Source of the DNA: Candidatus Obscuribacterales bacterium
GTDB taxonomy: Bacteria > Cyanobacteriota > Vampirovibrionia > Obscuribacterales > Obscuribacteraceae
Direction of reading: 5' to 3'
Length of the DNA: 64,000 nucleotides
NCBI GenBank assembly: GCA_020050835.1
Contig: JAGVKB010000049.1
Coordinates: forward strand, 81,719-145,718
In this document: piece by piece, positions 56,057 to 64,000 of the stretch
Layout: every line of letters begins with the position of its first letter
How positions within the stretch are numbered: the first letter of the stretch is position 1
Notes under the pieces: model-generated
What the model was told of the DNA's origin: nothing
Databases searched by the model: none
What the model saw: only the letters and a program-made list of their open reading frames with translations
Translations under genes and position numbers: made by a program

Positions 56057-58033
56057 TTACATACCCGGATTGGATTTGTTGCTGATTGCGGTTTGCATTT
56101 TGTCCACGACGGCCTTGGCATCGTAATAAGCTGCGATTCTGGGAGCGTAGTTTATTACCCAGTCGAGCTCTTTTTTCGCCTCTTCTTTCTTGCCTTGTTG
56201 CAGCAAGTCGAATCCGATATACGTTCTTGCCTCAGCAAGCTGCGGATTGTTTTGTGCAGCCGCCAACAATTGGCTTTGCGATATCTGCTTTGAAAGGTAC
56301 TTCAAAAGCGGTCCCGGCCAGCCTGCTTGCGGGTGTATTGCCGATATCTGGGAGAGCAACCGGCCCGCCGATTTTTCGTCGTGGAGATTTCTATAGACTA
56401 TTGCAGCCAGAATTGCTGAATAAAGTGCTGCCGCTCCTTGCCCTCGCGAGATTGCCACCACTTTGGTCAAGTCGGCGAGCGCGAGCTTGTAACTGGCGCT
56501 GTCATAGTAGGCTCTACCTCTTAGATAGTAGGCGCCGGCATTGGTGGGTGCAACCGCAATTGCTTGCGTGCAATCGGCTATGGTGCCGGCTAGATTGCCA
56601 AGCTCGTATTGAGTGGTGGCACGCAGAGTGTAAGCGCCGCTATTGGAGGGATGTGATTTTACGACCTTGTCGTAATCTGCGATCGCGCCGGACCGATCTC
56701 CCTGCGAGCCGCGCATTTCAGCGCGGGTAAGCAAGCATGCTTCGAAACTGGGATTGATCTTCAGTGCCTTTTCGAAATCGGCCATGGCGAGGTCGTTCTT
56801 CTGGCTCGAGCGCCAGGCGATACCGCGGTTGTAATAAGCTTCTGCGTAATTTGCATTTATCCGGATTGCTTTGTCGAAGTCCTCAATCGCCCCGGTCTGG
56901 TCCTTGGCTGCCCGGCGCGCTAGACCGCGATTGTTATATGCCAGCGCGTAGTTGGGATTAACTTTGATGGCTTTGTCGAAATCTTCGACCGCCTTTTTAT
57001 AGTCGCCCTGATAGAGATAGACCATCGCGCGATTGTTGAGCGCATCTATCGAAGTAGGCTGAAGTTCCAGCACCTTCGTGTAGTCTTGGATGGCCGCTTT
57101 GCCGTTGTCCAGTTTGCTGTAAGTCATGGCGCGCTGGAAGTAAGCTTCGACATTCTTGGGATTGATCTTGATGGTGGTATCAAAGTCATTTAGCGCTGAC
57201 TTTGCGTCGTTCATCGCGAGATGTGAGAGCCCCAGATTGTAATGAGCTGCTTCGTAATTTGCATCTATAATGATGGCCCTTTCGAAGTCCTTGACAGCTG
57301 TCTGCTGATCGCCGCTTGCCCGGCGGGCTAAACCACGGTTGTTAAGTGCGAGCGGATAGGTCGGGTGAATTTGAATCGCTTTGGAGAAATCTTCGATCGC
57401 CGCGCTATGGTTGCCCATGTACATTTGGATCATTCCGCGGTTGTTAAGAGTGTCGATTGAGGTTGGTCTTATCTGCAATATGGCAGTGTAGTCCTGCAGA
57501 GCTGATTTCTGGTCTCCTAGTTTGCTGTATGCCACAGCCCGCTGGAAGTAGGCGTCTATGTTCTTAGGATCGAGCTTGACAGCCGTTTCTAAATCGGGCA
57601 TCGCCTTCTTTGGTTCGCCCATGTTCACGCGTGCAGTTGCTCGATAGGAATAGGCTGATGACGATTTCGGATCCAGCTTGATGGCTTGAGTGCAATCTTG
57701 GATGGCATTCTTATACTCACCAAGGGCGATGCGAGCCGCTGCCCTATCTATATAAGTCTTAGCCACCTTCGGATTGGCATCGATCTGCTTGTTATACAAA
57801 TCAATTGCTGCTGCATACTTGCCGGATTTGATCAGGCTTTCAGCGGAGCTCATGTCCTTACCCTTCTCTTCTGCCCAGACAGTCGGTTGGCAATTCAAAA
57901 CTGCGCAAACGAGCATTGACAACGCTGTCAACCGACGCGCGCGCAATGAGCTCTTCTTTGTCGAACCGGTTGCAACCAAGTTTGACGCACGAGTGTTTCC
58001 AAAAATCCTGTCAATCACTGGATCAATTTTCAT
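56057..58033 (-). CDS. Exported TPR-repeat protein (NlpI-like tail)
   Basis: From ATG 58033 the protein has 658 residues; a TTG at 58045 would add four, but it is too close to GAGGAG. A long basic N-region is followed by a hydrophobic core ALSMLVCAVLNC and TVWAEE, which suggests an extended signal peptide. About thirteen TPR units (34 residues, ending ALNNRGLARR, AYFQRAM and similar) fill residues 60-510. A tail YIGFDLLQQGKKEEAKKELD recalls NlpI-like TPR proteins. It may act as a periplasmic scaffold. It is divergent from the giant adhesin gene, whose signal peptide is also unusually long. Confidence 0.85.
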   Translation of the reverse strand: MKIDPVIDRIFGNTRASNLVATGSTKKSSLRARRLTALSMLVCAVLNCQPTVWAEEKGKDMSSAESLIKSGKYAAAIDLYNKQIDANPKVAKTYIDRAAARIALGEYKNAIQDCTQAIKLDPKSSSAYSYRATARVNMGEPKKAMPDLETAVKLDPKNIDAYFQRAVAYSKLGDQKSALQDYTAILQIRPTSIDTLNNRGMIQMYMGNHSAAIEDFSKAIQIHPTYPLALNNRGLARRASGDQQTAVKDFERAIIIDANYEAAHYNLGLSHLAMNDAKSALNDFDTTIKINPKNVEAYFQRAMTYSKLDNGKAAIQDYTKVLELQPTSIDALNNRAMVYLYQGDYKKAVEDFDKAIKVNPNYALAYNNRGLARRAAKDQTGAIEDFDKAIRINANYAEAYYNRGIAWRSSQKNDLAMADFEKALKINPSFEACLLTRAEMRGSQGDRSGAIADYDKVVKSHPSNSGAYTLRATTQYELGNLAGTIADCTQAIAVAPTNAGAYYLRGRAYYDSASYKLALADLTKVVAISRGQGAAALYSAILAAIVYRNLHDEKSAGRLLSQISAIHPQAGWPGPLLKYLSKQISQSQLLAAAQNNPQLAEARTYIGFDLLQQGKKEEAKKELDWVINYAPRIAAYYDAKAVVDKMQTAISNKSNPGM

Positions 58034-58459
58034 CGGACGTCGCAAAGCTCCTCAATATAGAAGTAGGACAATGTAATGCTGAACTGCTTGGCAATCCGTG
58101 GATTATAACTGATAATCAAAACCGCCAAGCTTATATATAAATGAACTGCTTGCCAAGTGTGCTGCTCAACATTAAATATGCAGCGTTCGCCGGCAAGGAT
58201 TTGCGGCGTCGCAACGGCTGAGCGCTATATGCGGGTGTCGCCTATCTGCGTACGCACTGTATATGGTGTTGTCTAAAATTGGCATCTATCAAAGTTTGTT
58301 GCAGTGTGAAACTGGCTTTTTGTCAAGTATTTGAGTATTGCCCCTCGCCATGTACTATTGCTCGATACTACGATGCATGGTTGTCACGCGTTTTTTGTCA
58401 AGAGAACGGTCCTTTTACTAAGTATTTAGCCCACCCAAACATAAGTCAGGAAGAGACAA
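58034..58459. other. AT-rich divergent region upstream of the giant adhesin
   Basis: About 425 bases are clearly richer in A+T than their surroundings. An 11-base motif TTTTTGTCAAG appears twice (about 58317 and 58395). TTGTCA in each copy is -35-like, but no good -10 follows. An open frame from 58279 to 58542 is Cys-rich, lacks a ribosome site and overlaps the adhesin start, so it is not called. Confidence 0.4.
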
Positions 58460-61400
58460 ATGAAATTACGCTTTTCTCGCAAGGTATCTGCTCTGAAGTC
58501 TGGAGCAAGTTTGAAAGACCGAACGAAAATCCAGAAGTGTGACGACCTGAAGCTCTTTTGGGCGGCGTCTCTGTTGGAGGCGAAATCAATCGGACCGAAG
58601 CGAGTCGTTGTATCGCTTCTGGCAGCGCATACTATCTTTCTGCAATTCGCTCCGGCATATGCGCAGCAAGTAATCGACACCACCCCCGCCACCTCCGGAA
58701 CGACGGCAACCGGCGCCAACGCCCTGGCTGGAGGCAATAACGCCAACGCCAATGGGGCTAATGCGACGGCTATAGGAGTTGCAGCGAATGCTCAAGGCGC
58801 TGATGCCTCGGCCTTTGGGCAGGCGAGCATAGCCAACGGTGCTAGTGCCTCGGCTTTTGGTTCGGGGAGTAATGCCACCGGGGCTAATGCGTCATCTTTT
58901 GGTCAGGGCAGTTTGGCTAGCGGTACGAATGCGTCCTCGTTTGGTCTGGGTTCCGTGGCAAACGGCACTAACGCTTCGGCGTTTGGTGAGGCCGCCAACG
59001 CCACCGGTGCAAATGCTTCTGCCATCGGTCGGGGAAGCACGGCTAACGGTGCTAATGCTGCGGCCAGTGGGGCGAGCAGTGTGGCAAATGGTGTAAACGC
59101 CACTGCGACCGGCGTGAGCGCCAACGCTACAGGAACTAACGCTTCGGCGACTGGGCAGGGCAGCATCGCGAATGGCACCAACTCATTAGCTGATGGTCGA
59201 GGTAGCAATGCTACCGGTGGAAACGCTTCGGCTGTCGGTGCTAGTAGTTTGGCAAACGGAGCAAATGCTTCGGCTGTCGGTGCTGGTAGTTTGGCAAACG
59301 GAGCAAATGCTTCGGCTGTCGGTGTTGGAAGTGTAGCCAATGGGCCGGCTGCTACGGCTGTCGGTGCGCAATCCAATGCTACTGGGACGGCTGCTACGGC
59401 TGTCGGCAGAGGCAGTGTTGCCAATGGGACGGGCGCAACTGCCACTGGTGCGGGTAGTAATGCCACTGGTGCTAATGCCAGCACTTTTGGCAGGCAAAGT
59501 ATTGCCAACGGCGAAAACTCACTGGCATCCGGGCAGGGGGCAAACGCCAGTGGCGCAAATGCGTCTTCATTGGGCGCGCAGGGTGTAGCCAATGGCACAA
59601 ACGCCACCGCCCTGGGTCAGACCAGCAATGCTACGGGCGAAAACGCGTCTTCGTTGGGGGCGCAAAGTGTGGCCAACGGCACAAATGCTACTGCTGTCGG
59701 TGCACAATCCAATGCTACCGGGCTAGGTGCTACGGCTCTAGGGAGAGGCAGTATTGCTAATGGAGAGGGCGCGACTGCCACTGGTGCGGGAACTGTTGCT
59801 ACGGGTGCTAATGCCAGCACTTTTGGCAGGATGAGTATTGCCAACGGCGAAAACTCGCTGGCAGCCGGGCAGGGAGCAAACGCCACCGGCGCAAATGCGT
59901 CTTCGTTGGGCGCGCAAAGTGTAGCCAATGGAGCAAACGCCACCGCTCTTGGTCAAACCAGTAATGCAACGGGCGCAAACGCGTCTTCGTTGGGTGCGCA
60001 AAGCGAAGCCAATGGAGAAAACGCGTTGGCTGTTGGAGCAGGCAGTAATGCTACCGGTGCAAATGCTTCTGCAATCGGTACCAATGCTATCGCTAATGGT
60101 GCCAATGCTTTCGCGTCGGGTCAGGGCAGCAACGCCACCGGAGCAAATGCGTCTGCCACTAGTTTTGGCAGTGTGGCTAATGGAAGCAATGCTGTAGCTA
60201 CCGGGCAAGGCAGTAATGCGACCGGTACGAATGCCTCTGCATACGGTGCCGGTAGTCTGGCTAATGGAACGAATGCTTCGGCTCTGGGCAACGGCAGCAC
60301 TGCTAACGGTGAAAATGCCTTGGCTTCGGGACAAAGCAGTAATGCCCAGGGTGCTAATGCGATGGCAGTGGGTAACGCCACCACCGCCAATGGTGCCAAT
60401 GCCATGGCGATCGGGCAAGGCGCGAACGCTCAAGGCGACAATGCAACCGCAATTGATGCCGGCGCGCTGGCCAACGGCACAAATGCAATCGCCACTGGCA
60501 CGGACAGCGTAGCCAATGGGGCGAACGCTGCCACCTATGGTTTCAGCAGCACTGCCAACGGCACAAATGCAGCGACCTTTGGTCAATCAGCCAATGCTAC
60601 AGGCAACAACGCATCAACTTTCGGTACTGGCAGCATAGCCAATGGCACCAACGCGACAGCCACCGGGCAGGGCAGTAATGCCACCGGCGACAACGCGGCA
60701 GCTTTAGGTTCGGGCAGCACAGCAAACGGCTCGAACGCAGTAGCGACCGGACAGGGTTCCAACGCCACCGGCAACAACGCGGCAGCTTTAGGTTCGGGCA
60801 GCACAGCAAACGGCTCAAATGCAGTAGCGACCGGGCAAGGTTCCAACGCCACCGGCAACAACGCCGCAGCCTTAGGCTCTGGCAGCACGGCCAATGGCTC
60901 GAATGCGGTAGCGACCGGACAGGGTTCCAGCGCTACCGGCAATAATGCGGCAGCCTTAGGCTCGGGCAGTGTGGCAAACGGCTCAAATGCAGTAGCGACC
61001 GGGCAGGGCTCCAGCGCCACTGGCAACAATGCCGCAGCGATAGGCTCGGGCAGCACGGCTAATGGCTCGAATGCAGTAGCGACCGGACAGGGGTCCAACG
61101 CTTCCGGCAACAATGCGGCAGCCTTAGGCTCGGGCAGTGTGGCAAACGGCTCAAATGCAGTAGCGACCGGACAAGGTTCCCTCGCCACCGGCAACAATGC
61201 TTCAGCTTTAGGCTCGGGTAGCGTGGCAAACGGCTCAAATGCGGTTGCGGCAGGACAGGGTTCCAATGCCACCGGCAACAACGCCTCGGCTGTTGGTGCG
61301 GGCAGTGTGGCGAACGGCTCGAATGCTCTGGCGACCGGTCAGGGCTCGCTTGCTACCGGCAACAATGCTTCGGCTCTTGGTACGGGCAGCGTGGCTAATG

Positions 61401-64000
61401 GCTCCAATGCGGTTGCGGCAGGACAGGGTTCCAATGCCACTGGCGACAACGCCTCAGCTGTTGGTGCGGGCAGCGTGGCAAACGGCTCGAATGCCCTGGC
61501 GACCGGTCAGGGCTCGCTTGCTACCGGCAACAATGCTTCAGCTCTTGGTACAGGCAGTGTGGCTAATGGCTCCAATGCGGTTGCGGCAGGACAGGGTTCC
61601 AATGCCACTGGCGACAACGCCTCGGCTGTTGGTACGGGCAGTGTGGCCAACGGTTCAAATGCGCTGGCGGCGGGACAAGGCTCGAATGCGACCGGCAACA
61701 ATGCCGCAGCCGTAGGCTCGGGCAGTGTTGCTAATGGTTCGAATGCACTGGCTACGGGGCAAGGCTCCAATGCGACCGGCTCTAATGCTTCGGCGCTGGG
61801 CTCTGGCAGTGCGGCGAACGGCTCAAATGCGTTGGCCTCCGGACAAGGTTCTAATGCGACTGGAGCAAATGCGGCTGCTGTCGGATCCGGCAGTGTAGCT
61901 AACGGCACGAATGCTTCTGCGGTCGGTGCAAATAGTGTCGCCAACGGTGGCAATGCATTCGCGTCGGGTCAAGGCAGCAGTGCCCAAGGGACGAATGCTT
62001 CAGCGATCGGTACAGGCAGCTCAGCGAACGGCACTAATGCGCTTTCATCCGGGCAGGGCAGCAACGCCACCGGAGAGAATGCATCCGCAGTCGGAGCAGG
62101 CAGTTTAGCTAATGGGGCTAATGCGTTTGCGGCTGGACAGGGAAGCAACGCCGCCGGCGCTAATGCTTCATCCATCGGTACCGGCAGCCTCGCTAACGGT
62201 ACAAATGCATTGGCTTCGGGACAGGGCAGCAATGCCACCGGAGAGAATGCTTCCTCAATCGGTACCGGAAGCTTGGCCAATGGCAGTAATGCGTTGGCGA
62301 CCGGTCAAGGCAGCAACGCCCAAGGTTTGAATGCATCAGCAGTAGGATCGGGCAGTGTCGCCAATGGTGCCAATGCTGCTTCGGTCGGTGCAGGCAGTTT
62401 GGCCAATGGTTCGAATGCATTGTCGGCCGGTCAGAGCAGTAATGCTCAAGGCGCAAATGCAACGGCCGTTGGTAATGCTACAACGGCTAATGGAGCCAAC
62501 GCCTTGGCAATCGGGCAAGGCGCGAACGCTCAGGGGGCCAATGCGACGGCGATTGATGCCGGCGCGCTGGCTAACGGCACGAACGCGATCGCGACTGGCA
62601 CGGACAGCGTAGCCAATGGGGCGAACGCTGCGACATACGGATTCAGCAGTACAGCTAACGGCACCAATGCATCTACATTCGGAGAATCCGCCAACGCTAC
62701 CGGTGTTAATGCAACATCGGTTGGAGCCGCAAGCGTGGCAAACGGCTCCAGCGCAATAGCGACCGGTTTCTCGGCCAATGCTCAAGGGGCTAATGCTTCG
62801 GCGTTAGGTGCATTCAGCCAAGCCAACGGCACCAATGCGCTGGCATCCGGTTTCGGTGCCAGTGCGCAAGGGGAATTTGCCACGTCGTCTGGTGTGTCGA
62901 GCCAGGCGCTCGGGACGAACGCATCTACCTACGGTGCTGGCAGTTTCGCTAACGGCGAAAATGCATCGGCTTTCGGCCGGAGCAGCTTAGCCAATGGTAC
63001 GAACGCCCTGACTACTGGCTTCGGTTCTAATGCCACCGGCGACAACGCCACAGTAGTAGGCTCGCTCAGCGGAGCCAACGGTACTAATGCATTGGTCGCT
63101 GGTTTTAGCAGTTTTGCGGAGGGTGCTAACGCATCTGTACTTGGTTCGAGTAGCATCGCCAATGGAACCAATGCGCTGACATCAGGTTTCGGAGCTAATG
63201 CTCAAGGGGCCAATGCCTCGGCGGTCGGTTCGTTGAGTACCGCCAACGGCGCGAATGCCTCGGCTCTAGGCTCCGGCAGTTTGGCCAACGGTAGCAATGC
63301 GTTGGCGTCCGGACTGGGCAGCAACGCCCAAGGGTCCAACGCGACGGCCGTAGGTAATGCGACGACGGCTAACGGAGCCAACGCCTTGGCAATCGGACAA
63401 GGCGCAAACGCTCAGGGAGAGAATGCTACCGCGATTGATGCCGGCGCGCTGGCTAACGGTACAAATGCGATCGCCACCGGCACGGACAGCGTAGCCAATG
63501 GTGCGAATGCCGCGACTTACGGATTCAGCAGCACCGCCAATGGCACGAATGCGGCGACATTTGGTCAATCAGCCAACGCTACAGGTAATAACGCATCAGC
63601 TTTCGGTTCTGGCAGCATAGCCAATGGCACTAACGCCACAGCGACCGGACAGGGCAGTAATGCCTCTGGCAATAATGCCTCGGCAGTTGGTACCGGCAGT
63701 GCAGCTAACGGCTCAAATGCGGTCGCAGTTGGTCAGGGCTCGAATGCCACCGGCAACAACGCTTCAGCGCTCGGCTCCGGCAGTGTAGCGAACGGATCGA
63801 ACGCACTGGCGACTGGACAAGGCTCCAGTGCCACTGGCAACAACGCGTCGGCTCTGGGTTCTGGCAGTGTGGCTAACGGCTCGAATGCGGTTGCGGCCGG
63901 ACAGGGCTCAAATGCCACCGGCAACAACGCTTCAGCGCTGGGCGCTGGCAGTGTAGCGAACGGTTCCAACGCATTGGCGACTGGGCAAGGCAGTCTTGCC
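58460..64000 (+). CDS. Giant YadA-like trimeric autotransporter adhesin (partial, C-terminus off right edge)
   Basis: One frame stays open from ATG 58460 (AGGAAGAG upstream) to the right edge: 1847 codons with no stop. Residues 1-68 form an extended signal peptide: a long basic n-region (MKLRFSRKVSALKSGASLKD), the core VVVSLLAAHTIFLQF, and probable cleavage at AYA|QQ. From about residue 76 the protein is made of 14-residue YadA-head repeats of the form (F/V/L/T)G.GS.A(N/T)G.NA.A, about 125 units. N-A-T-G units often alternate with A-N-G units, giving a 28-residue super-repeat. Such repeats build the left-handed beta-roll heads of trimeric surface adhesins. The stalk and membrane anchor would lie beyond the edge. 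Asn-x-Ser/Thr occurs one or more times in most units. Confidence 0.9.
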   Translation, partial: MKLRFSRKVSALKSGASLKDRTKIQKCDDLKLFWAASLLEAKSIGPKRVVVSLLAAHTIFLQFAPAYAQQVIDTTPATSGTTATGANALAGGNNANANGANATAIGVAANAQGADASAFGQASIANGASASAFGSGSNATGANASSFGQGSLASGTNASSFGLGSVANGTNASAFGEAANATGANASAIGRGSTANGANAAASGASSVANGVNATATGVSANATGTNASATGQGSIANGTNSLADGRGSNATGGNASAVGASSLANGANASAVGAGSLANGANASAVGVGSVANGPAATAVGAQSNATGTAATAVGRGSVANGTGATATGAGSNATGANASTFGRQSIANGENSLASGQGANASGANASSLGAQGVANGTNATALGQTSNATGENASSLGAQSVANGTNATAVGAQSNATGLGATALGRGSIANGEGATATGAGTVATGANASTFGRMSIANGENSLAAGQGANATGANASSLGAQSVANGANATALGQTSNATGANASSLGAQSEANGENALAVGAGSNATGANASAIGTNAIANGANAFASGQGSNATGANASATSFGSVANGSNAVATGQGSNATGTNASAYGAGSLANGTNASALGNGSTANGENALASGQSSNAQGANAMAVGNATTANGANAMAIGQGANAQGDNATAIDAGALANGTNAIATGTDSVANGANAATYGFSSTANGTNAATFGQSANATGNNASTFGTGSIANGTNATATGQGSNATGDNAAALGSGSTANGSNAVATGQGSNATGNNAAALGSGSTANGSNAVATGQGSNATGNNAAALGSGSTANGSNAVATGQGSSATGNNAAALGSGSVANGSNAVATGQGSSATGNNAAAIGSGSTANGSNAVATGQGSNASGNNAAALGSGSVANGSNAVATGQGSLATGNNASALGSGSVANGSNAVAAGQGSNATGNNASAVGAGSVANGSNALATGQGSLATGNNASALGTGSVANGSNAVAAGQGSNATGDNASAVGAGSVANGSNALATGQGSLATGNNASALGTGSVANGSNAVAAGQGSNATGDNASAVGTGSVANGSNALAAGQGSNATGNNAAAVGSGSVANGSNALATGQGSNATGSNASALGSGSAANGSNALASGQGSNATGANAAAVGSGSVANGTNASAVGANSVANGGNAFASGQGSSAQGTNASAIGTGSSANGTNALSSGQGSNATGENASAVGAGSLANGANAFAAGQGSNAAGANASSIGTGSLANGTNALASGQGSNATGENASSIGTGSLANGSNALATGQGSNAQGLNASAVGSGSVANGANAASVGAGSLANGSNALSAGQSSNAQGANATAVGNATTANGANALAIGQGANAQGANATAIDAGALANGTNAIATGTDSVANGANAATYGFSSTANGTNASTFGESANATGVNATSVGAASVANGSSAIATGFSANAQGANASALGAFSQANGTNALASGFGASAQGEFATSSGVSSQALGTNASTYGAGSFANGENASAFGRSSLANGTNALTTGFGSNATGDNATVVGSLSGANGTNALVAGFSSFAEGANASVLGSSSIANGTNALTSGFGANAQGANASAVGSLSTANGANASALGSGSLANGSNALASGLGSNAQGSNATAVGNATTANGANALAIGQGANAQGENATAIDAGALANGTNAIATGTDSVANGANAATYGFSSTANGTNAATFGQSANATGNNASAFGSGSIANGTNATATGQGSNASGNNASAVGTGSAANGSNAVAVGQGSNATGNNASALGSGSVANGSNALATGQGSSATGNNASALGSGSVANGSNAVAAGQGSNATGNNASALGAGSVANGSNALATGQGSLA
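60371..60604 (+). repeat. Long conserved block, copy 1 of 3 (also 62471-62704 and 63353-63586)
   Basis: A 78-residue block starting VGNATTANGANA and containing the irregular units IDAGALANGTNAIA, TGTDSVANGANAAT and YGFSSTANGTNA occurs three times. Copies start 2100 and then 882 bases apart, exactly 50 and 21 repeat units of 42 bases. The irregular motifs (ID, TD, YGFSS) make it the best phase marker in the repeat array. Confidence 0.85.
60655..61870 (+). repeat. 84-base tandem repeats inside the adhesin
   Basis: Near-identical units of 84 bases (28 residues, two YadA repeats) follow each other, translating as alternating LGSGSTANGSNAVA and TGQGSNATGNNAAA. For example, the string GCAGTAGCGACCGG recurs at 60737 and 60821. 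About fourteen units are present, with increasing divergence to the right. The high DNA identity points to recent expansion. Confidence 0.85.

Noticed and set aside
58279..58542. 87-codon Cys-rich frame before the adhesin.
   Set aside because: No ribosome site, atypical composition in an AT-rich regulatory region, and overlap with the adhesin signal peptide.
60583..61281. Long minus-strand open frames across the adhesin (also 58903-59607, 59738-60586, 61507-61953 and others), encoding P/A/L/E-rich repeats.
   Set aside because: They are antisense shadows of the 42-base repeat: the periodic codons happen to avoid minus-strand stops. There is no independent start signal, and the plus frame has a signal peptide and a known repeat family.
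59000..64000. Regularly spaced short repeats considered as a CRISPR array.
   Set aside because: The repeats are contiguous 42-base coding units in one open frame without unique spacers and with no cas genes nearby.

Overview
The window looks like chromosomal DNA of a diderm bacterium with a little over half G+C, few operons shared with well-studied models, frequent GTG and TTG starts, and many large TPR or repeat proteins. The mix of a Tad pilus locus, CxxC-x17-CxxC zinc-ribbon proteins, TPR-GT41 glycosyltransferases and a YadA-like giant adhesin would fit the non-photosynthetic cyanobacterial relatives (Obscuribacterales, 'Melainabacteria'). That placement is inference from gene content; no rRNA or other phylogenetic marker was tested.

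Layout. 1-8.8 kb: a truncated MFS/spermidine-synthase-like membrane protein (minus), GMP synthase guaA, two paralogous polytopic GT-C-like membrane proteins, a GT87-type membrane glycosyltransferase and an HTTM-like membrane protein. 9.2-16.3 kb: a compact Tad (Flp) pilus locus: Flp pilin, a terminator hairpin, cpaB, cpaE, cpaF, tadB, tadC, a DUF192 gene and a convergent prepilin peptidase. No secretin gene is present. 16.3-25.8 kb: ridA, two related small secreted proteins, tsaD, zinc-ribbon, FHA and degenerate J-like proteins, an RHS-like hypothetical, a phosphohexomutase and an FtsB/DivIC-like protein. 25.9-32 kb: a small secreted protein, a CPBP protease, a structured intergenic repeat, and a two-kinase plus OmpR-type regulator operon.

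32-64 kb is the accessory part. It begins with a 1274-residue HEAT-like solenoid protein and continues with two SAM methyltransferases, GT2 and GT4 glycosyltransferases, and three tandem TPR-GT41 (O-GlcNAc transferase/SPINDLY-like) genes carrying five catalytic modules. After these come a DegT aminotransferase, a PglD/NeuD-like acetyltransferase, an exported TPR protein, and the start of a giant trimeric-autotransporter-like adhesin (at least 1847 codons, running off the right edge) made of 14-residue YadA-head repeats.

Two observations stand out. First, the adjacent kinases are reciprocal: the first has lost its phospho-accepting His (Tyr386) but keeps an intact ATPase domain, while the second keeps His386 but has lost the G1, F and G2 boxes. 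They may work only as a trans-phosphorylating pair. Second, GT41 enzymes, including the HMW1C-type adhesin N-glycosyltransferases, here sit beside an adhesin whose repeats are packed with N-x-S/T tripeptides, with amino-sugar modification genes between them. This suggests a dedicated surface-adhesin glycosylation locus.
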